From assembly GCA_031551755.1 (NCBI GenBank), contig JAVBNE010000035.1:25776-89775 (forward strand): DNA of 64,000 nt, read 5' to 3'. The DNA comes from JAVBMU01 sp031551755 (GTDB taxonomy: Bacteria > Actinomycetota > Actinomycetes > Actinomycetales > Cellulomonadaceae). A program made the translations under genes and the position numbers. Below, one piece after another: positions 35,601 through 44,306 of this stretch (the stretch's first letter is position 1; each line of letters opens with the position of its first letter). Below the pieces are notes generated by a model, which worked only from the letters and a program-made list of their open reading frames with translations, did not search any database and had not been told where the DNA came from.

Positions 35601-38484
35601 ACCGCCGGTCGCCATGGACGACCTCGTGACCACACGACCCGGTGCCCAACTCGCGATCAAGGTCACCGCCAACGACTCCGACCCCGACCAGGGTGAGCTG
35701 ACGATCGTCGATGCGGAGGCATCGAAGGGCGACCTCTCGCCCACCTTCACGAAGGACACCATCAAGGTCACGGCCCCACGCGACGCGGACAACTACTCGG
35801 TGCTCTACACCATCGAGAACCCTCGCGGTGGCCGATCGAGCGCCTGGCTGTTCATCAACGTGGACCCCAAAGCCCCGCTGATCCCGCCGACCGCACGGGA
35901 TGTGGTCCTCAGTCTCTCGGACATCGCCGCCCGCCAGAGCGTGGACGTGCCGGTCTTCAACTACGTGGAGTTCTCGGAGGGGGACCGCGCCGACCTCAAA
36001 CTCTCGGTGCCCGCCGGTACCGAAGGGGTCACCCGGTCCGGAGCCGGGTTCAAGGTCGCCATCGAGGAGAAGAGCCGGATCATCCCCTACACCGTCGCGC
36101 GCGTGGATGACCCGACGGTCTCGGCCTCAGCGTTCATCTGGGTACCGGGCACCGACGACGCGCGGCCGGAGATCCGCGCGAAGGCACCGAGGCTCACCGT
36201 GCCCAGCGGCGAACCTTTGATGATCGACATCAACGAACACGTGATCGCGGCCGCCGGCCGCAAGGTCACCCTGGGCGCGGAGTCCACCATCTCGGCGACG
36301 CACGCCAGCAACTCCAAGCTTCTGGTCGACAAAACCACCCTGAAGTTCACGTCCGCGGCCGGATACTGGGGGCCGGCTTCGATCACCTTCGCGGCGACCG
36401 ACGGCCAGAACCAGGCGATCCTCACCCTGCCCATCACGGTGACGCCCAAAGAGAATCAGCCGCCCGTAATCAACCCCGCCACGATCAACCTGGAGGCCGG
36501 TGAGGAACGGGAGATCGATCTGCGCCCACTCACCGACTACCCGTATCCGGACCGGATGGGCGAACTCAAGTACACGGTGGAGAACAGCAAGAACGACGCT
36601 GTGGAAGCCTCGGTGGAGGGCCAGAAGCTCGTGCTCAAGGCGATCACCGGCGCGAAGGTCGGCGGCACCGGTAAAGTCCGCATCTCCGTGAAGGACTCCA
36701 AGGGGACCGGCAAGGCCGGCACCATGACGGTCGCGATCGTGCGCTCATCACGGCCGATCGTCTCGGCCGTCAACGATTCGGTGACCATCCGCCGCGGCGA
36801 ATCCACCAAGGTGGACATCCTCGCCAATGACGAGGCCACGAACCCGTTCCCCGGCAAGCCGCTGAAGGTGGTCTCGGTGGGCAAGGACACGACGCTCCCA
36901 GCTGGTGTCCAGGTCCAGCCCAGTAACGACAAACGCACCCTGACGATCTCGGTCGCCAAGGACGGAACGACCGGCGACATCACCGTGCCTTACCAGGTGG
37001 CCGATGCCACCGGCGACCCGTCCCGATACGCCACCGGCACCGTCAGCATCCGCATCCAGGATGTTCCCGACGCACCTGCCTCTCTCCACGTCGTCAACCG
37101 AGACAACGAGAAGGCCTCAGTGACGTTGGGGATCGCACACGCCTTCCCGAACAACTCCCCCGTCACCAAGTACGTGGTGACCACCAGCGACGGCAAGAAG
37201 TTCGCCGAATGTGGCAACCCCGATGCCTGCATCGTGAGTGGCCTGACCTACGGCCAGGCTTACCAGTTCCGCGCCTACGCCGTGAACGAGCTGGGCGACG
37301 GCGCACCGAGCCCACTGACCGACATCATCGTCGTCGACCTGGTTCCGAACGCTCCGGGCAAGGTCCACCTCGCGGCATCGGCAGCGGACCCGAACGGCCA
37401 CTCCCTGCGCGCCACGTGGTCCCCCTCAGCGGTACCGGCGGGAGCGACCGCGCTGGCAGGCTACGACCTCACACTGACGGGACCAGACGTCTCCTTGAGC
37501 CAGACAGCGGGCGCGGATGCGACGTCCTTCGACTTCGTCGATAGCGGCATCACCCCCACGGCCCAGTACCAGGTCTCGGTGAAGGCCCGGAATCAGACGA
37601 GCAGCAGCGAAGCCGGCACAGCAGTCGCCACGGCGGTGGGGCCTCCCTCGGTCCTGTCCGTGACAGCCTCCCCGGCACCCGCCGGAGGCACCGTTGTAGT
37701 CAGCTGGCAGGGTTCCTACGCGAACGGCGGTGCGGTCTTCAAGGTCTATGTGGCCCGAGCCAACGCCGACGAGCAGAAAGGCGTCTGCGACCCGGGCGCG
37801 CTGACACCGAATGCCACGGGCACCTCGTGGACCGACCCGAACCCGATCGCGGACGGACAACGCTACGTCGTGCGAGTGAGCAACGACGTGTTCTGCCGCC
37901 AGTACGTCACCAGTGGAGCGGTCGTCCAGGCCAGCGTCACCAGCGGCTGGGCGACCATCGTGGACTCCGACAAGGGCACGCAGGACCTCTCCATCGGGGG
38001 CCTCTCCGGCAACCCGAACCCGATCCACCACTACGAGTACCTCCTGCGCCGTAACATCGGCGACAGCCCGTGGACGACCTACCGTGGCGGTCTGATCACC
38101 GATGCCGGTTCGTACGGCCGGGCCACCACCGTCTTCGTCCGAGCCTGTACGAGCGGCGCGAGTGAGTCCTGCGGCCCCGTCCGCCAGATCGGTTCTGATC
38201 TGGTACCGCTGCGCACCGAGGCCGCCGTTGAGGCGTGCGCGCCACCGCCCGCCGCGCCGCGAATCCGGCGCCCCGAGAACAACGGTTTGGCCGCCGCGGT
38301 CGAGGTCCGCTACCTTGCGACTCCGGACGAGAACACTCCGGCATCCCCGTTCACCGGGTGGGTCCCGGCCGGCGAGGCGCGCCCCGCATCGCCGGCAGGC
38401 ACGAAGACCACCTCCATCGAATCCCGCGTGACGATCAACGGCACGGTCTACCCGGCCGCCAGCCAGCCAACCGTCTGTCAGTAA
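32692..38484 (+). CDS. Giant cell-surface protein with beta-propeller-like head, Ig-like repeats and FN3 domains
   Basis: A 1930-residue exported protein. Residues about 15-40 form a signal/anchor helix (ITATSAVLVTCVVATVAALA). The next 340 residues contain short repeats of the YncE/NHL kind (LAVHDRTNNTIDVIDPAS, SGDVWVSDVNALASFD). About residues 395-1460 are tandem Ig/cadherin-like modules marked by PVLLNDYDPNGDAL, VLATDHDPAGGVL, VLANDRQPNG, TANDSDPDQGEL and similar motifs. The last about 460 residues hold FN3 modules (PDAPASLHVV..., APGKVHLAA...). No C-terminal anchor is visible, so the N-terminal helix probably anchors it. It corresponds to the Fn3 protein of PFNA clusters. The start at 32692 follows GAGG and the kinase stop by 2 nt. 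Confidence 0.88.
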   Translation: MRFLPKPTQRPAAITATSAVLVTCVVATVAALAPGYSTEQVEVDDGSVWVTNSARHMIGHANTQIAKVSTAFAANGADLELLQDPTHLAVHDRTNNTIDVIDPASAEATTTVPLPAGDPVVVDAGQTTLIYLPDSGDVWVSDVNALASFDAKSTAAFAVGVDAVMGADRRGRYLGYSQKSHQLITGNLRDAQSAAKTQDVTFTGKSEDVQATLVAGKPVLYNPGSNELWVDGDRISLADDIPDPATTVLQKPSTTGNSVLVAHGTGMLSVSLTDRSVRAATADVTGVPAAPVQLDGCDFGAWSGGIGVRSCGSGDPTRMTLDGTNTQVAPVLAVNGRTVIANDPASGRAWAVQRSGQLIDNWTDFINQSDPVETEEDERDVPPELESQQKPPVAADDHFGVRADRANTLPVLLNDYDPNGDALIITEVTDIPQSFGTLDIVNNGQEVQLNAAPGASGEQSFSYTISDGRGNTAKAKVNLKVAAPGQNSAPVQVRPTRTSVASGGTAELDTLGDWVDPESDPIFLVDATTASPDNVNFTPDGHVEFIDSGSTGALKGVALSVSDGTAVGNGTASITVGAPGTVPIIAESYTTTGYTGRPIKVEPMSNVRGGTGPLSLNGATASAGDNSLRITPDFAAGTFAVLTSESGTHFVEYSVTDGEQTASGVVRLEVTAPPSEAGPPITVPTTAFLYLNTTQLVDVLATDHDPAGGVLSITGVGGIPGDSGIVVETVEQRIFRVTLKQALAAPVTINYEVTNGHATAKGSLTLVQIPEPTKLQAPVATPDAANARVGSVIDIPVLANDRQPNGKPLILDRKLVSEPGSGTLFVDGDKLRYLAPDKPGEYRAKYRVSSTDGQWAEATVAIMVRGVDIANNRPPTPTTLVARVQAGQKVPITIPLQGIDPDGDIVTLVGQSTSPQLGAVSSVDANTIEYTAGPYSAGTDTFQYTVVDSLGATGTGTIRVGVSPSTGIGAPPVAMDDLVTTRPGAQLAIKVTANDSDPDQGELTIVDAEASKGDLSPTFTKDTIKVTAPRDADNYSVLYTIENPRGGRSSAWLFINVDPKAPLIPPTARDVVLSLSDIAARQSVDVPVFNYVEFSEGDRADLKLSVPAGTEGVTRSGAGFKVAIEEKSRIIPYTVARVDDPTVSASAFIWVPGTDDARPEIRAKAPRLTVPSGEPLMIDINEHVIAAAGRKVTLGAESTISATHASNSKLLVDKTTLKFTSAAGYWGPASITFAATDGQNQAILTLPITVTPKENQPPVINPATINLEAGEEREIDLRPLTDYPYPDRMGELKYTVENSKNDAVEASVEGQKLVLKAITGAKVGGTGKVRISVKDSKGTGKAGTMTVAIVRSSRPIVSAVNDSVTIRRGESTKVDILANDEATNPFPGKPLKVVSVGKDTTLPAGVQVQPSNDKRTLTISVAKDGTTGDITVPYQVADATGDPSRYATGTVSIRIQDVPDAPASLHVVNRDNEKASVTLGIAHAFPNNSPVTKYVVTTSDGKKFAECGNPDACIVSGLTYGQAYQFRAYAVNELGDGAPSPLTDIIVVDLVPNAPGKVHLAASAADPNGHSLRATWSPSAVPAGATALAGYDLTLTGPDVSLSQTAGADATSFDFVDSGITPTAQYQVSVKARNQTSSSEAGTAVATAVGPPSVLSVTASPAPAGGTVVVSWQGSYANGGAVFKVYVARANADEQKGVCDPGALTPNATGTSWTDPNPIADGQRYVVRVSNDVFCRQYVTSGAVVQASVTSGWATIVDSDKGTQDLSIGGLSGNPNPIHHYEYLLRRNIGDSPWTTYRGGLITDAGSYGRATTVFVRACTSGASESCGPVRQIGSDLVPLRTEAAVEACAPPPAAPRIRRPENNGLAAAVEVRYLATPDENTPASPFTGWVPAGEARPASPAGTKTTSIESRVTINGTVYPAASQPTVCQ

Positions 38485-38511
38485 CCCCATCGAGTAGAAG
38501 CTGAGACCTCT

Positions 38512-39513
38512 GTGACTTCCGCGACCACGAGCACCGCGCCCTCGACGATGACCACTGAGCAGGCCAAGTGGTTCCAAGAGGTCTTTGCCCGCCTCGTCTC
38601 GAACGTCGAGAACGTCGTCCTGGGCAAGAGCCACGTCGTTCGGCTGGCCTTCGCGACACTGCTCTCCGAGGGGCACCTCCTGGTGGAGGACGTACCCGGA
38701 ACGGGCAAGACATCCCTCGCGCGGGCGATCGCCCAGACGGTCCGGGGTTCCACCAACCGCATCCAGTTCACCCCGGATCTCCTTCCTGGTGATGTCACCG
38801 GCATGAGCGTCTACGACCAGAAGCAGGGCGTCTTCGAGTTCCATGAGGGTCCGGTCTTCACGAATATCCTGCTGGCGGACGAGATCAACCGGGCCAGCCC
38901 CAAGACTCAGTCGGCCCTCCTGGAGGTCATGGAGGAAAGCAGGGTCACTGTGGACGGTGTCACCCACGCCGTGCCACAGCCCTTCATGGTGATCGCAACC
39001 CAGAACCCCATCGAACAGTCGGGCACCTACCGGCTGCCCGAGGCACAACTCGACCGGTTCCTGATGAAAACGACCTTGGGCTTCCCCGACGCCGTCTCCA
39101 CCCGCGAGATCCTGGCCGGTGCCCGGGTGAAGGCCCACCACCGCGTCCTGCCGCCGGTCCTCTCACTGGAAAACCTCGCGGCGATGATCGGCATTGCGAA
39201 GCTGCCGCACACCGAGGCCTCGATCATCGACTACATCGCCCGGATCGTGGATGCCACCCACAAGGCGACCGAGGTCAAGCTCGGGGTGAGTATCCGTGGT
39301 GCTCTCGCGCTGACCCGTGCCGCGATGACCTGGGCCGCCGTCCAGGGCCGCACCTATGTGATGCCCGATGACGTCAAGGTCCTGGCCGAACCTGTGCTTG
39401 CCCACCGCCTCGTGCTCGACCCCGAGGCGGAGTTCGACGGGGTGAGCGCCTCGAGCGTGATCGCCCAGGCCCTGCTCGACGTCCTGCCACCGGTCGAACG
39501 GGCCGCAGTGTGA
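38512..39513 (+). CDS. MoxR-family AAA+ ATPase
   Basis: A 333-residue AAA+ ATPase of the MRP (MoxR proper) subgroup. Walker A EDVPGTGKTSLARA near residue 65, Walker B ILLADEINRAS near 125, sensor 1 ATQNPIEQSGTYRLPEAQLDRF near 165, and a helical lid. Residues 1-15 are a Thr/Ser-rich leader. MoxR ATPases act as chaperones that mature or activate partner complexes, often with DUF58 and transglutaminase-like proteins as here. It starts with GTG at 38512. Its stop overlaps the start of the DUF58 gene. Confidence 0.95.
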   Translation: MTSATTSTAPSTMTTEQAKWFQEVFARLVSNVENVVLGKSHVVRLAFATLLSEGHLLVEDVPGTGKTSLARAIAQTVRGSTNRIQFTPDLLPGDVTGMSVYDQKQGVFEFHEGPVFTNILLADEINRASPKTQSALLEVMEESRVTVDGVTHAVPQPFMVIATQNPIEQSGTYRLPEAQLDRFLMKTTLGFPDAVSTREILAGARVKAHHRVLPPVLSLENLAAMIGIAKLPHTEASIIDYIARIVDATHKATEVKLGVSIRGALALTRAAMTWAAVQGRTYVMPDDVKVLAEPVLAHRLVLDPEAEFDGVSASSVIAQALLDVLPPVERAAV

Positions 39514-40847
39514 CCGTCAAGTCAGGCCCCTCGGGCACCACCACCACGTCCCGCACGGTCCCTCGGCCACTGCCGGCATCGGCCAATCAGCGGCTGCGCC
39601 GACGCCTGCGAAACGCTGCGCGCGCTGTCGTCCGATGGCAGCGATCCACCCGTGCCGCAGTCGCGCGGGTAGTCACGGGCGCGGGCTGGGGCGTGTTGGC
39701 GGCGGCCATCGTCTGTCTCATGGTCGGCTATGGCTTCGGCTGGCTGGAATTCGCCGTGGCAGGCGTCGCGTTGGTGCTGCTGATCGTGGTCTGCCTGCTG
39801 TTCTTGGCCGGGCAGGCGACCTACGACGTCGAGTTGTACGTCGAGGACGAACGCACTGTCGTGGGCCGACCCGTCACGGCTGGCGTCCGCGTCGCCATGG
39901 GCGGGCGGCGGCCCCTGTGGGCCTCCCACCTGGAGGTCCGCCTCGGCAACGAGAACATCGAGCTGCGGTTGCCCTCCCGGCGCTCGCGCACCGACAGCGA
40001 CAGCCAATTCCTGGTCCCCGCCCGCCGTCGCGGCGTCATCTCGGTCGGCCCGGTGCGGACCGTGCAGGGTGACCCCGTCGGCCTCTTCAGGCGGCACAAG
40101 GACTGGACCGAGACGGTCGACGTGCACGTCCACCCCGAGACCGTGTCGGTACCGTCCACGAGCACCGGCTTCATTCGCGACCTCGAAGGCAACCCCACCC
40201 GCGACCTCACGGCCAGTGATATTTCCTTCCACGCGCTGCGCGAGTACCGCCCCGGCGACGAACGCCGCCACATCCATTGGAAGAGCACGGCACGGACCGG
40301 GCAGCTCACCGTGCGTCAGTTCGAGGAAACCCGCCGCAGCCACATTGTGGTGGCCTTCGGGCTGGCGACCACCGACTACGCGAACGAAGACGAGTTCGAG
40401 CTGGCCGTCTCGGCCGCTGCCTCGATCAGTGTCCGGGCGATCCGTGACAGCCGGGAGTTGACCGTTGTGACGAGCCCGGGTCCGACCGGCGACGACATCG
40501 CCCCGCGGACCCCCCACATCCTGCGATCGTCGTCGCGGTCCCGGCTGCTCGACGACGTCAGCGAACTTGACTACGCCGAGACCGCCATCGGGCTGGGAGG
40601 GCTGGCCAAACTGGCGGCCAACACGGTCGCCGGGATCTCGCTGGTCTTCCTGGTCTGCGGTTCTACGCCCAGCGTGCGCGAGCTTCGTTCGTGGTCCCTG
40701 CTCTTCCCAGCCGGCGTCCAGATCATCGCAATCGTCTGCAAACCCGAACAGCTCCCCTCCCAACGACGGGTCTCCGAGTTGACCGTGCTGACCATCGGCT
40801 ATCTGGACGACCTGCGCATCGCTCTGGCGAAGGCGGCCGGCGTATGA
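39510..40847 (+). CDS. DUF58-domain membrane protein
   Basis: A 445-residue protein with two adjacent membrane helices near residues 57-100 (WGVLAAAIVCLMVGYGF, VAGVALVLLIVVCLLFLAG). The DUF58 signature REYRPGDERRHIHWKSTARTG is at about residues 245-265 followed by QFEE. DUF58 proteins have a VWA-like fold and often partner MoxR; possible metal-ion-dependent adhesion sites are not clear here. It begins with GTG at 39510 overlapping the moxR stop (GTGA), and its stop TGA overlaps the next gene (ATGA), so the three are translated in series. Confidence 0.93.
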   Translation: MTVKSGPSGTTTTSRTVPRPLPASANQRLRRRLRNAARAVVRWQRSTRAAVARVVTGAGWGVLAAAIVCLMVGYGFGWLEFAVAGVALVLLIVVCLLFLAGQATYDVELYVEDERTVVGRPVTAGVRVAMGGRRPLWASHLEVRLGNENIELRLPSRRSRTDSDSQFLVPARRRGVISVGPVRTVQGDPVGLFRRHKDWTETVDVHVHPETVSVPSTSTGFIRDLEGNPTRDLTASDISFHALREYRPGDERRHIHWKSTARTGQLTVRQFEETRRSHIVVAFGLATTDYANEDEFELAVSAAASISVRAIRDSRELTVVTSPGPTGDDIAPRTPHILRSSSRSRLLDDVSELDYAETAIGLGGLAKLAANTVAGISLVFLVCGSTPSVRELRSWSLLFPAGVQIIAIVCKPEQLPSQRRVSELTVLTIGYLDDLRIALAKAAGV

Positions 40848-43282
40848 CCCCGGAACAGCCGCTCTCGCGGCGCTCGGCCCGGGACCGCGCACGCGACGAC
40901 GCGCAGAACACGGTGCGCGGGCGGCTCGTCGACGTCTCCTTCGTCGTGGCGCTCCTGATCATCGCCATGATCCCACTGTGGCCGATCTACCAGCACCCGA
41001 CGATCATTCGGTTGTGTGTCGTCAGCCTGCTCGTGGCGGGGCTCATCGCCTTCGGGGCGCGGGCGGCCAAGTTCCCCGCCTATGCCGTCGCGGCCACGAC
41101 CGTCGTCGCGTATATCGCCATCGGCGTGCCGCTAGCCGTGCCGACCGAGGCGCAGGCAGGTTTCCTGCCAACGCTCGGCGGCCTGCGCGACCTGCTGTTC
41201 GGCACGACATCCTCGTGGCGCGAAGCACTGACCGCGCAGATCCCCTTCGGCACCTATCAAGCCCTGGCGGTGCCCGCACTCATCGTGGTCCTCACCTGCT
41301 CGGTGGCCGGGATCTCCGTCGCCCTGCAGGCAAAGCGCCCGGCATGGGCAGTCATCGCCCCAGTCGTGATGCTCGCCTTCGGTATCTCCTTCGGCTCAGC
41401 GGACACACTGTGGCCACTCGGCGCGGGGGTGGCGCTGTTCATCGGGGCCATGGCCTGGGTCACCGTGCGCGCCGGCCGCTCCCAGCCCGGTCGTTCCGGC
41501 TGGCGAAGGGCCAGTGCCGTCGCGCGGCGCTACTCAGCCGCATTCGCCGTGGTGGCTGTCTGCGCCGCCGGGGCCTGCGCCGTGGTGAGTCTCAACCCGC
41601 TGAGCACGGATCGGCACGTCCTGCGCACCAACGTCACGCCACCCTTCCAACCGCGGGACCTGATCAGCCCCCTCGTCGGCTACCGCAACGACGTACTTCC
41701 CCCGGGGGCGGACGCCGAACTCTTCACGGTCACCGGGCTGCCCTCCGGCGCCCGGATCCGGTTGGCGACCCTCGACACCTACAACGGCATGGTCTATGCG
41801 GTCGGGGAGGGCCCGGCGTCATCCGGATCCTTCGAACGAGTGCCCTACAAGGTCCAAAGCGACAACAGCAAAGGCACCCGGGTCCAGGTGAAGTTCACCA
41901 TCGGCGACTACAGCGACGTGTGGGTACCGACAGTCGGTGACCTGACTTCGATCCACTTCGACGCCGCACACAAGGAGCTGTCCGACTCCTTCTTCTACAA
42001 CAAGACAACCAGCTCAGCCGCCATCCGCCCCGGCCTGGAGAAAGGTGCCTCGTACACCGTCGACGCCCGCGTGACCAAGGCCTTGACCGAGGAGCAGCTG
42101 GCCAAGGTGCGGCCGGCGACGACTCGGCAGTCCCCCAAGCCGGACATCCCCCAGGACCTCATCGACGCAGTCAAGGAGCATTCGGGCACGGGAACCACCC
42201 CGGGCGCAAGACTGGTCTCGCTCGCCCAGTGGCTCCGCACCGGTTACGTCAGCCACTCCGGAGCGGACGAGCCCTTCAGCCGCCCCGGGCACTCGGCCGA
42301 CCGTCTGCGTGTACTGCTCACCGAGGCGCCCATGCTGGGCGACGCCGAACAATACGCGCCCACTATGGCACTCTTCGCCCGGCAGCTCGGCTTCCCGTCG
42401 CGCGTCGTGCTCGGCTACGCACCCGCCGATGGGCAGACCACCATCACGGGTGCCGACACCACCGCCTGGGCCGAGGTGCAGATCGCGGACGGGAGCTGGG
42501 TGATGGTCGACCCGAACCCCGAGGTGCGCGAGGTACCGAAGATCGAGGACCCGACGACGCAGCGGATCGCCCGGCCCAAGACGATCCTGCCGCCACCCCC
42601 CGAGACGACCGACGACTCCGTAACCACGCGGAGTCAGGATGACGACGGACCGGAGGACGAACCCCGGGGCGCCGGCTGGACCGCGGTTCTACTGGCGGTC
42701 CTGCGCGTGGGCGGCCTCGGCATCGGCATCATCGGGATCGTGACGTCACCGCTGTGGGTACTCGCCCTGGCCGCGACCATTCGACGGTTCTTCCGCCGCC
42801 GTGCCGACCGCCGCACGGTGGCGGTCACGGGTGCCTGGGATGAGGTCCGCGACGCCCTGCTGGATCGCGGCCAGGACATCGAACCGGCCGCGACCCGTGC
42901 CGAAGTGGCCGAACTCGCCGACTCACCCGAGGTGCAGGACCTCGCCGACCGGGCCGATGAGGGCGCCTTTAGCGCCAACCCCCTCACCTCCGCACAGGTC
43001 GACGCCTACTGGGCGGATGCCAAGAAGATTCGCCACCGTCTCGATACCGGCATCAGCAAACGCGAGCGCCTGCGCACCGCCTTGTCCACCCGGTCATTGC
43101 GGCGCTCGCTCGCTGCGGGCATCCTGCCGGTCGCGTGGCGGCAGCGGCTGCCCTGGCTCGATCGCGTCCCCGGCGTCACCGTCCTCTGGCGTGAAGGGCG
43201 GCCAACCGCGGAGGTTGCGGCGGGCCGGCCCCGGGAGAAAGTGAGCGTGGGTAGCTCGAACGATGACGGGGGCGGCGGCTAG
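40844..43282 (+). CDS. Transglutaminase-like (TgpA-type) membrane protein with lost catalytic residues
   Basis: An 812-residue protein with about seven N-terminal helices (residues 30-240), an extracytoplasmic transglutaminase-like core (about 440-570) and one C-terminal helix (about 610-635), then a 170-residue cytoplasmic helical tail. The core keeps the fold markers ARQLGFPSRVVLGYAPADGQ and WVMVDPNPE. The usual GxCEx nucleophile position reads GDAEQ (Ala501), and the usual DAHAWVE reads DTTAWAE (Thr540 instead of His). Asp556 remains. It is therefore likely a pseudo-transglutaminase. Last gene of the operon (ATGA overlap). Confidence 0.87.
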   Translation: MTPEQPLSRRSARDRARDDAQNTVRGRLVDVSFVVALLIIAMIPLWPIYQHPTIIRLCVVSLLVAGLIAFGARAAKFPAYAVAATTVVAYIAIGVPLAVPTEAQAGFLPTLGGLRDLLFGTTSSWREALTAQIPFGTYQALAVPALIVVLTCSVAGISVALQAKRPAWAVIAPVVMLAFGISFGSADTLWPLGAGVALFIGAMAWVTVRAGRSQPGRSGWRRASAVARRYSAAFAVVAVCAAGACAVVSLNPLSTDRHVLRTNVTPPFQPRDLISPLVGYRNDVLPPGADAELFTVTGLPSGARIRLATLDTYNGMVYAVGEGPASSGSFERVPYKVQSDNSKGTRVQVKFTIGDYSDVWVPTVGDLTSIHFDAAHKELSDSFFYNKTTSSAAIRPGLEKGASYTVDARVTKALTEEQLAKVRPATTRQSPKPDIPQDLIDAVKEHSGTGTTPGARLVSLAQWLRTGYVSHSGADEPFSRPGHSADRLRVLLTEAPMLGDAEQYAPTMALFARQLGFPSRVVLGYAPADGQTTITGADTTAWAEVQIADGSWVMVDPNPEVREVPKIEDPTTQRIARPKTILPPPPETTDDSVTTRSQDDDGPEDEPRGAGWTAVLLAVLRVGGLGIGIIGIVTSPLWVLALAATIRRFFRRRADRRTVAVTGAWDEVRDALLDRGQDIEPAATRAEVAELADSPEVQDLADRADEGAFSANPLTSAQVDAYWADAKKIRHRLDTGISKRERLRTALSTRSLRRSLAAGILPVAWRQRLPWLDRVPGVTVLWREGRPTAEVAAGRPREKVSVGSSNDDGGGG

Positions 43283-43291
43283 GCTCGCCGT

Positions 43292-44074
43292 GTGACCATC
43301 GCGCCTCGGAGAACGGCCGCGTTTTTCGACCTCGACAAGACGATCATCGCGACCTCGTCCGCCGCTGCCTTCTCCCGGCCGTTCCTGGCCGGCGGCCTGC
43401 TCGGGCGCGGCGATGCGGTACGCAGCGCCTACGCCCATTTCCTCTTCATGGTCGGCGGCGCGGATGCCGACCAGTCCGAACGAATGCGCGCCCACCTCAG
43501 CGCCCTGGTCACCGGCTGGGACGTCGACGCCGTCGCCCGGATCGTGACTGAGACGATCCACGAGTACATCGACCCGGTCGTCTACAGCGAAGCCGTCGAG
43601 CTGATCGCGGACCACCACGCGCGCGGTCACGACGTGGTCATCGTCTCCGCCTCCGGTGCCGAGTTGGTCGAGCCGATCGCCGCGATCCTCGGTGCGGACC
43701 ATGCGATCTCCTCCCGCATGGAGGTGGTCGACGGGCACTACACCGGGCAGATCGACTTCTACGCCTACGGCGAGAACAAGGCTGTGGCGATCCGCGGGCT
43801 CGCTGCAGCGCAGGGCTATGATCTGGCGGCCAGCTACGCCTACTCCGACTCGATCACGGATGCTCCGATGCTCGCTGTCGTCGGGCACGGATTCGCCGTC
43901 AACCCGGATCGCCACCTGCGACGGCTCGCGGCGGAGAACGACTGGCAAGTACTGACTTTCCGCCGTCCGGTCGCCCTGCACTCACCCTGGCGGCCGCCCT
44001 CGCTGATCGCCGTCGGCGTCGGGCTGGTCGTGGCAAGCTGGGTGGTCTGGCGATCCGTGCGACGGCGAAGGTGA
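43292..44074 (+). CDS. HAD-IB family phosphatase, SerB-like
   Basis: A 260-residue HAD hydrolase. Motif I FFDLDKTI at residues 11-18 (nucleophile Asp13), motif II SASG near 114, and motif IV YSDSITDAPML near 190. This group includes SerB-like and phosphatidate/PGP-type phosphatases of unsettled substrate. A C-terminal hydrophobic helix (SLIAVGVGLVVASWVVW) ending in Arg suggests membrane attachment. It occupies the place of M. tuberculosis Rv3661 next to the Tad/ssd locus, though here the kinase operon lies between. GTG start 9 nt after the preceding stop. Confidence 0.9.
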   Translation: MTIAPRRTAAFFDLDKTIIATSSAAAFSRPFLAGGLLGRGDAVRSAYAHFLFMVGGADADQSERMRAHLSALVTGWDVDAVARIVTETIHEYIDPVVYSEAVELIADHHARGHDVVIVSASGAELVEPIAAILGADHAISSRMEVVDGHYTGQIDFYAYGENKAVAIRGLAAAQGYDLAASYAYSDSITDAPMLAVVGHGFAVNPDRHLRRLAAENDWQVLTFRRPVALHSPWRPPSLIAVGVGLVVASWVVWRSVRRRR

Positions 44075-44258
44075 GATTCCCCCGGGGCCATTGCGCTTCG
44101 TTCCGCGACGGGGTATCAAAGAGGTACCACAGCTTCACATGATCTTCACGGACAGCAGCACCCACGCGCGGACAGTCCACGAAACGGACACGCTGACCGG
44201 GCTTGACCCGTTGCAGCGGCTACCTCCGAGCACGCTTGTTCACTGCGGTCCGTGAGGC

Positions 44259-44288
44259 GACGGCGGCACCCGCAGGGGCGCCGCCGTC
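44259..44288. terminator. Terminator hairpin downstream of the ABC permease
   Basis: GACGGCGGC (44259-44267) pairs with GCCGCCGTC (44280-44288) around a 12-nt loop that can extend the stem. It lies 19 nt beyond the permease stop, with a T-rich stretch on the plus strand side. Confidence 0.75.
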
Positions 44289-44306
44289 GTTCTGTATTCG
44301 GACGGT

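Noticed and set aside
44075..44258. Possible small RNA between the HAD gene and ABC permease
   Set aside because: No clear promoter or conserved structure other than the terminator; considered 6C RNA but no C-rich loops.
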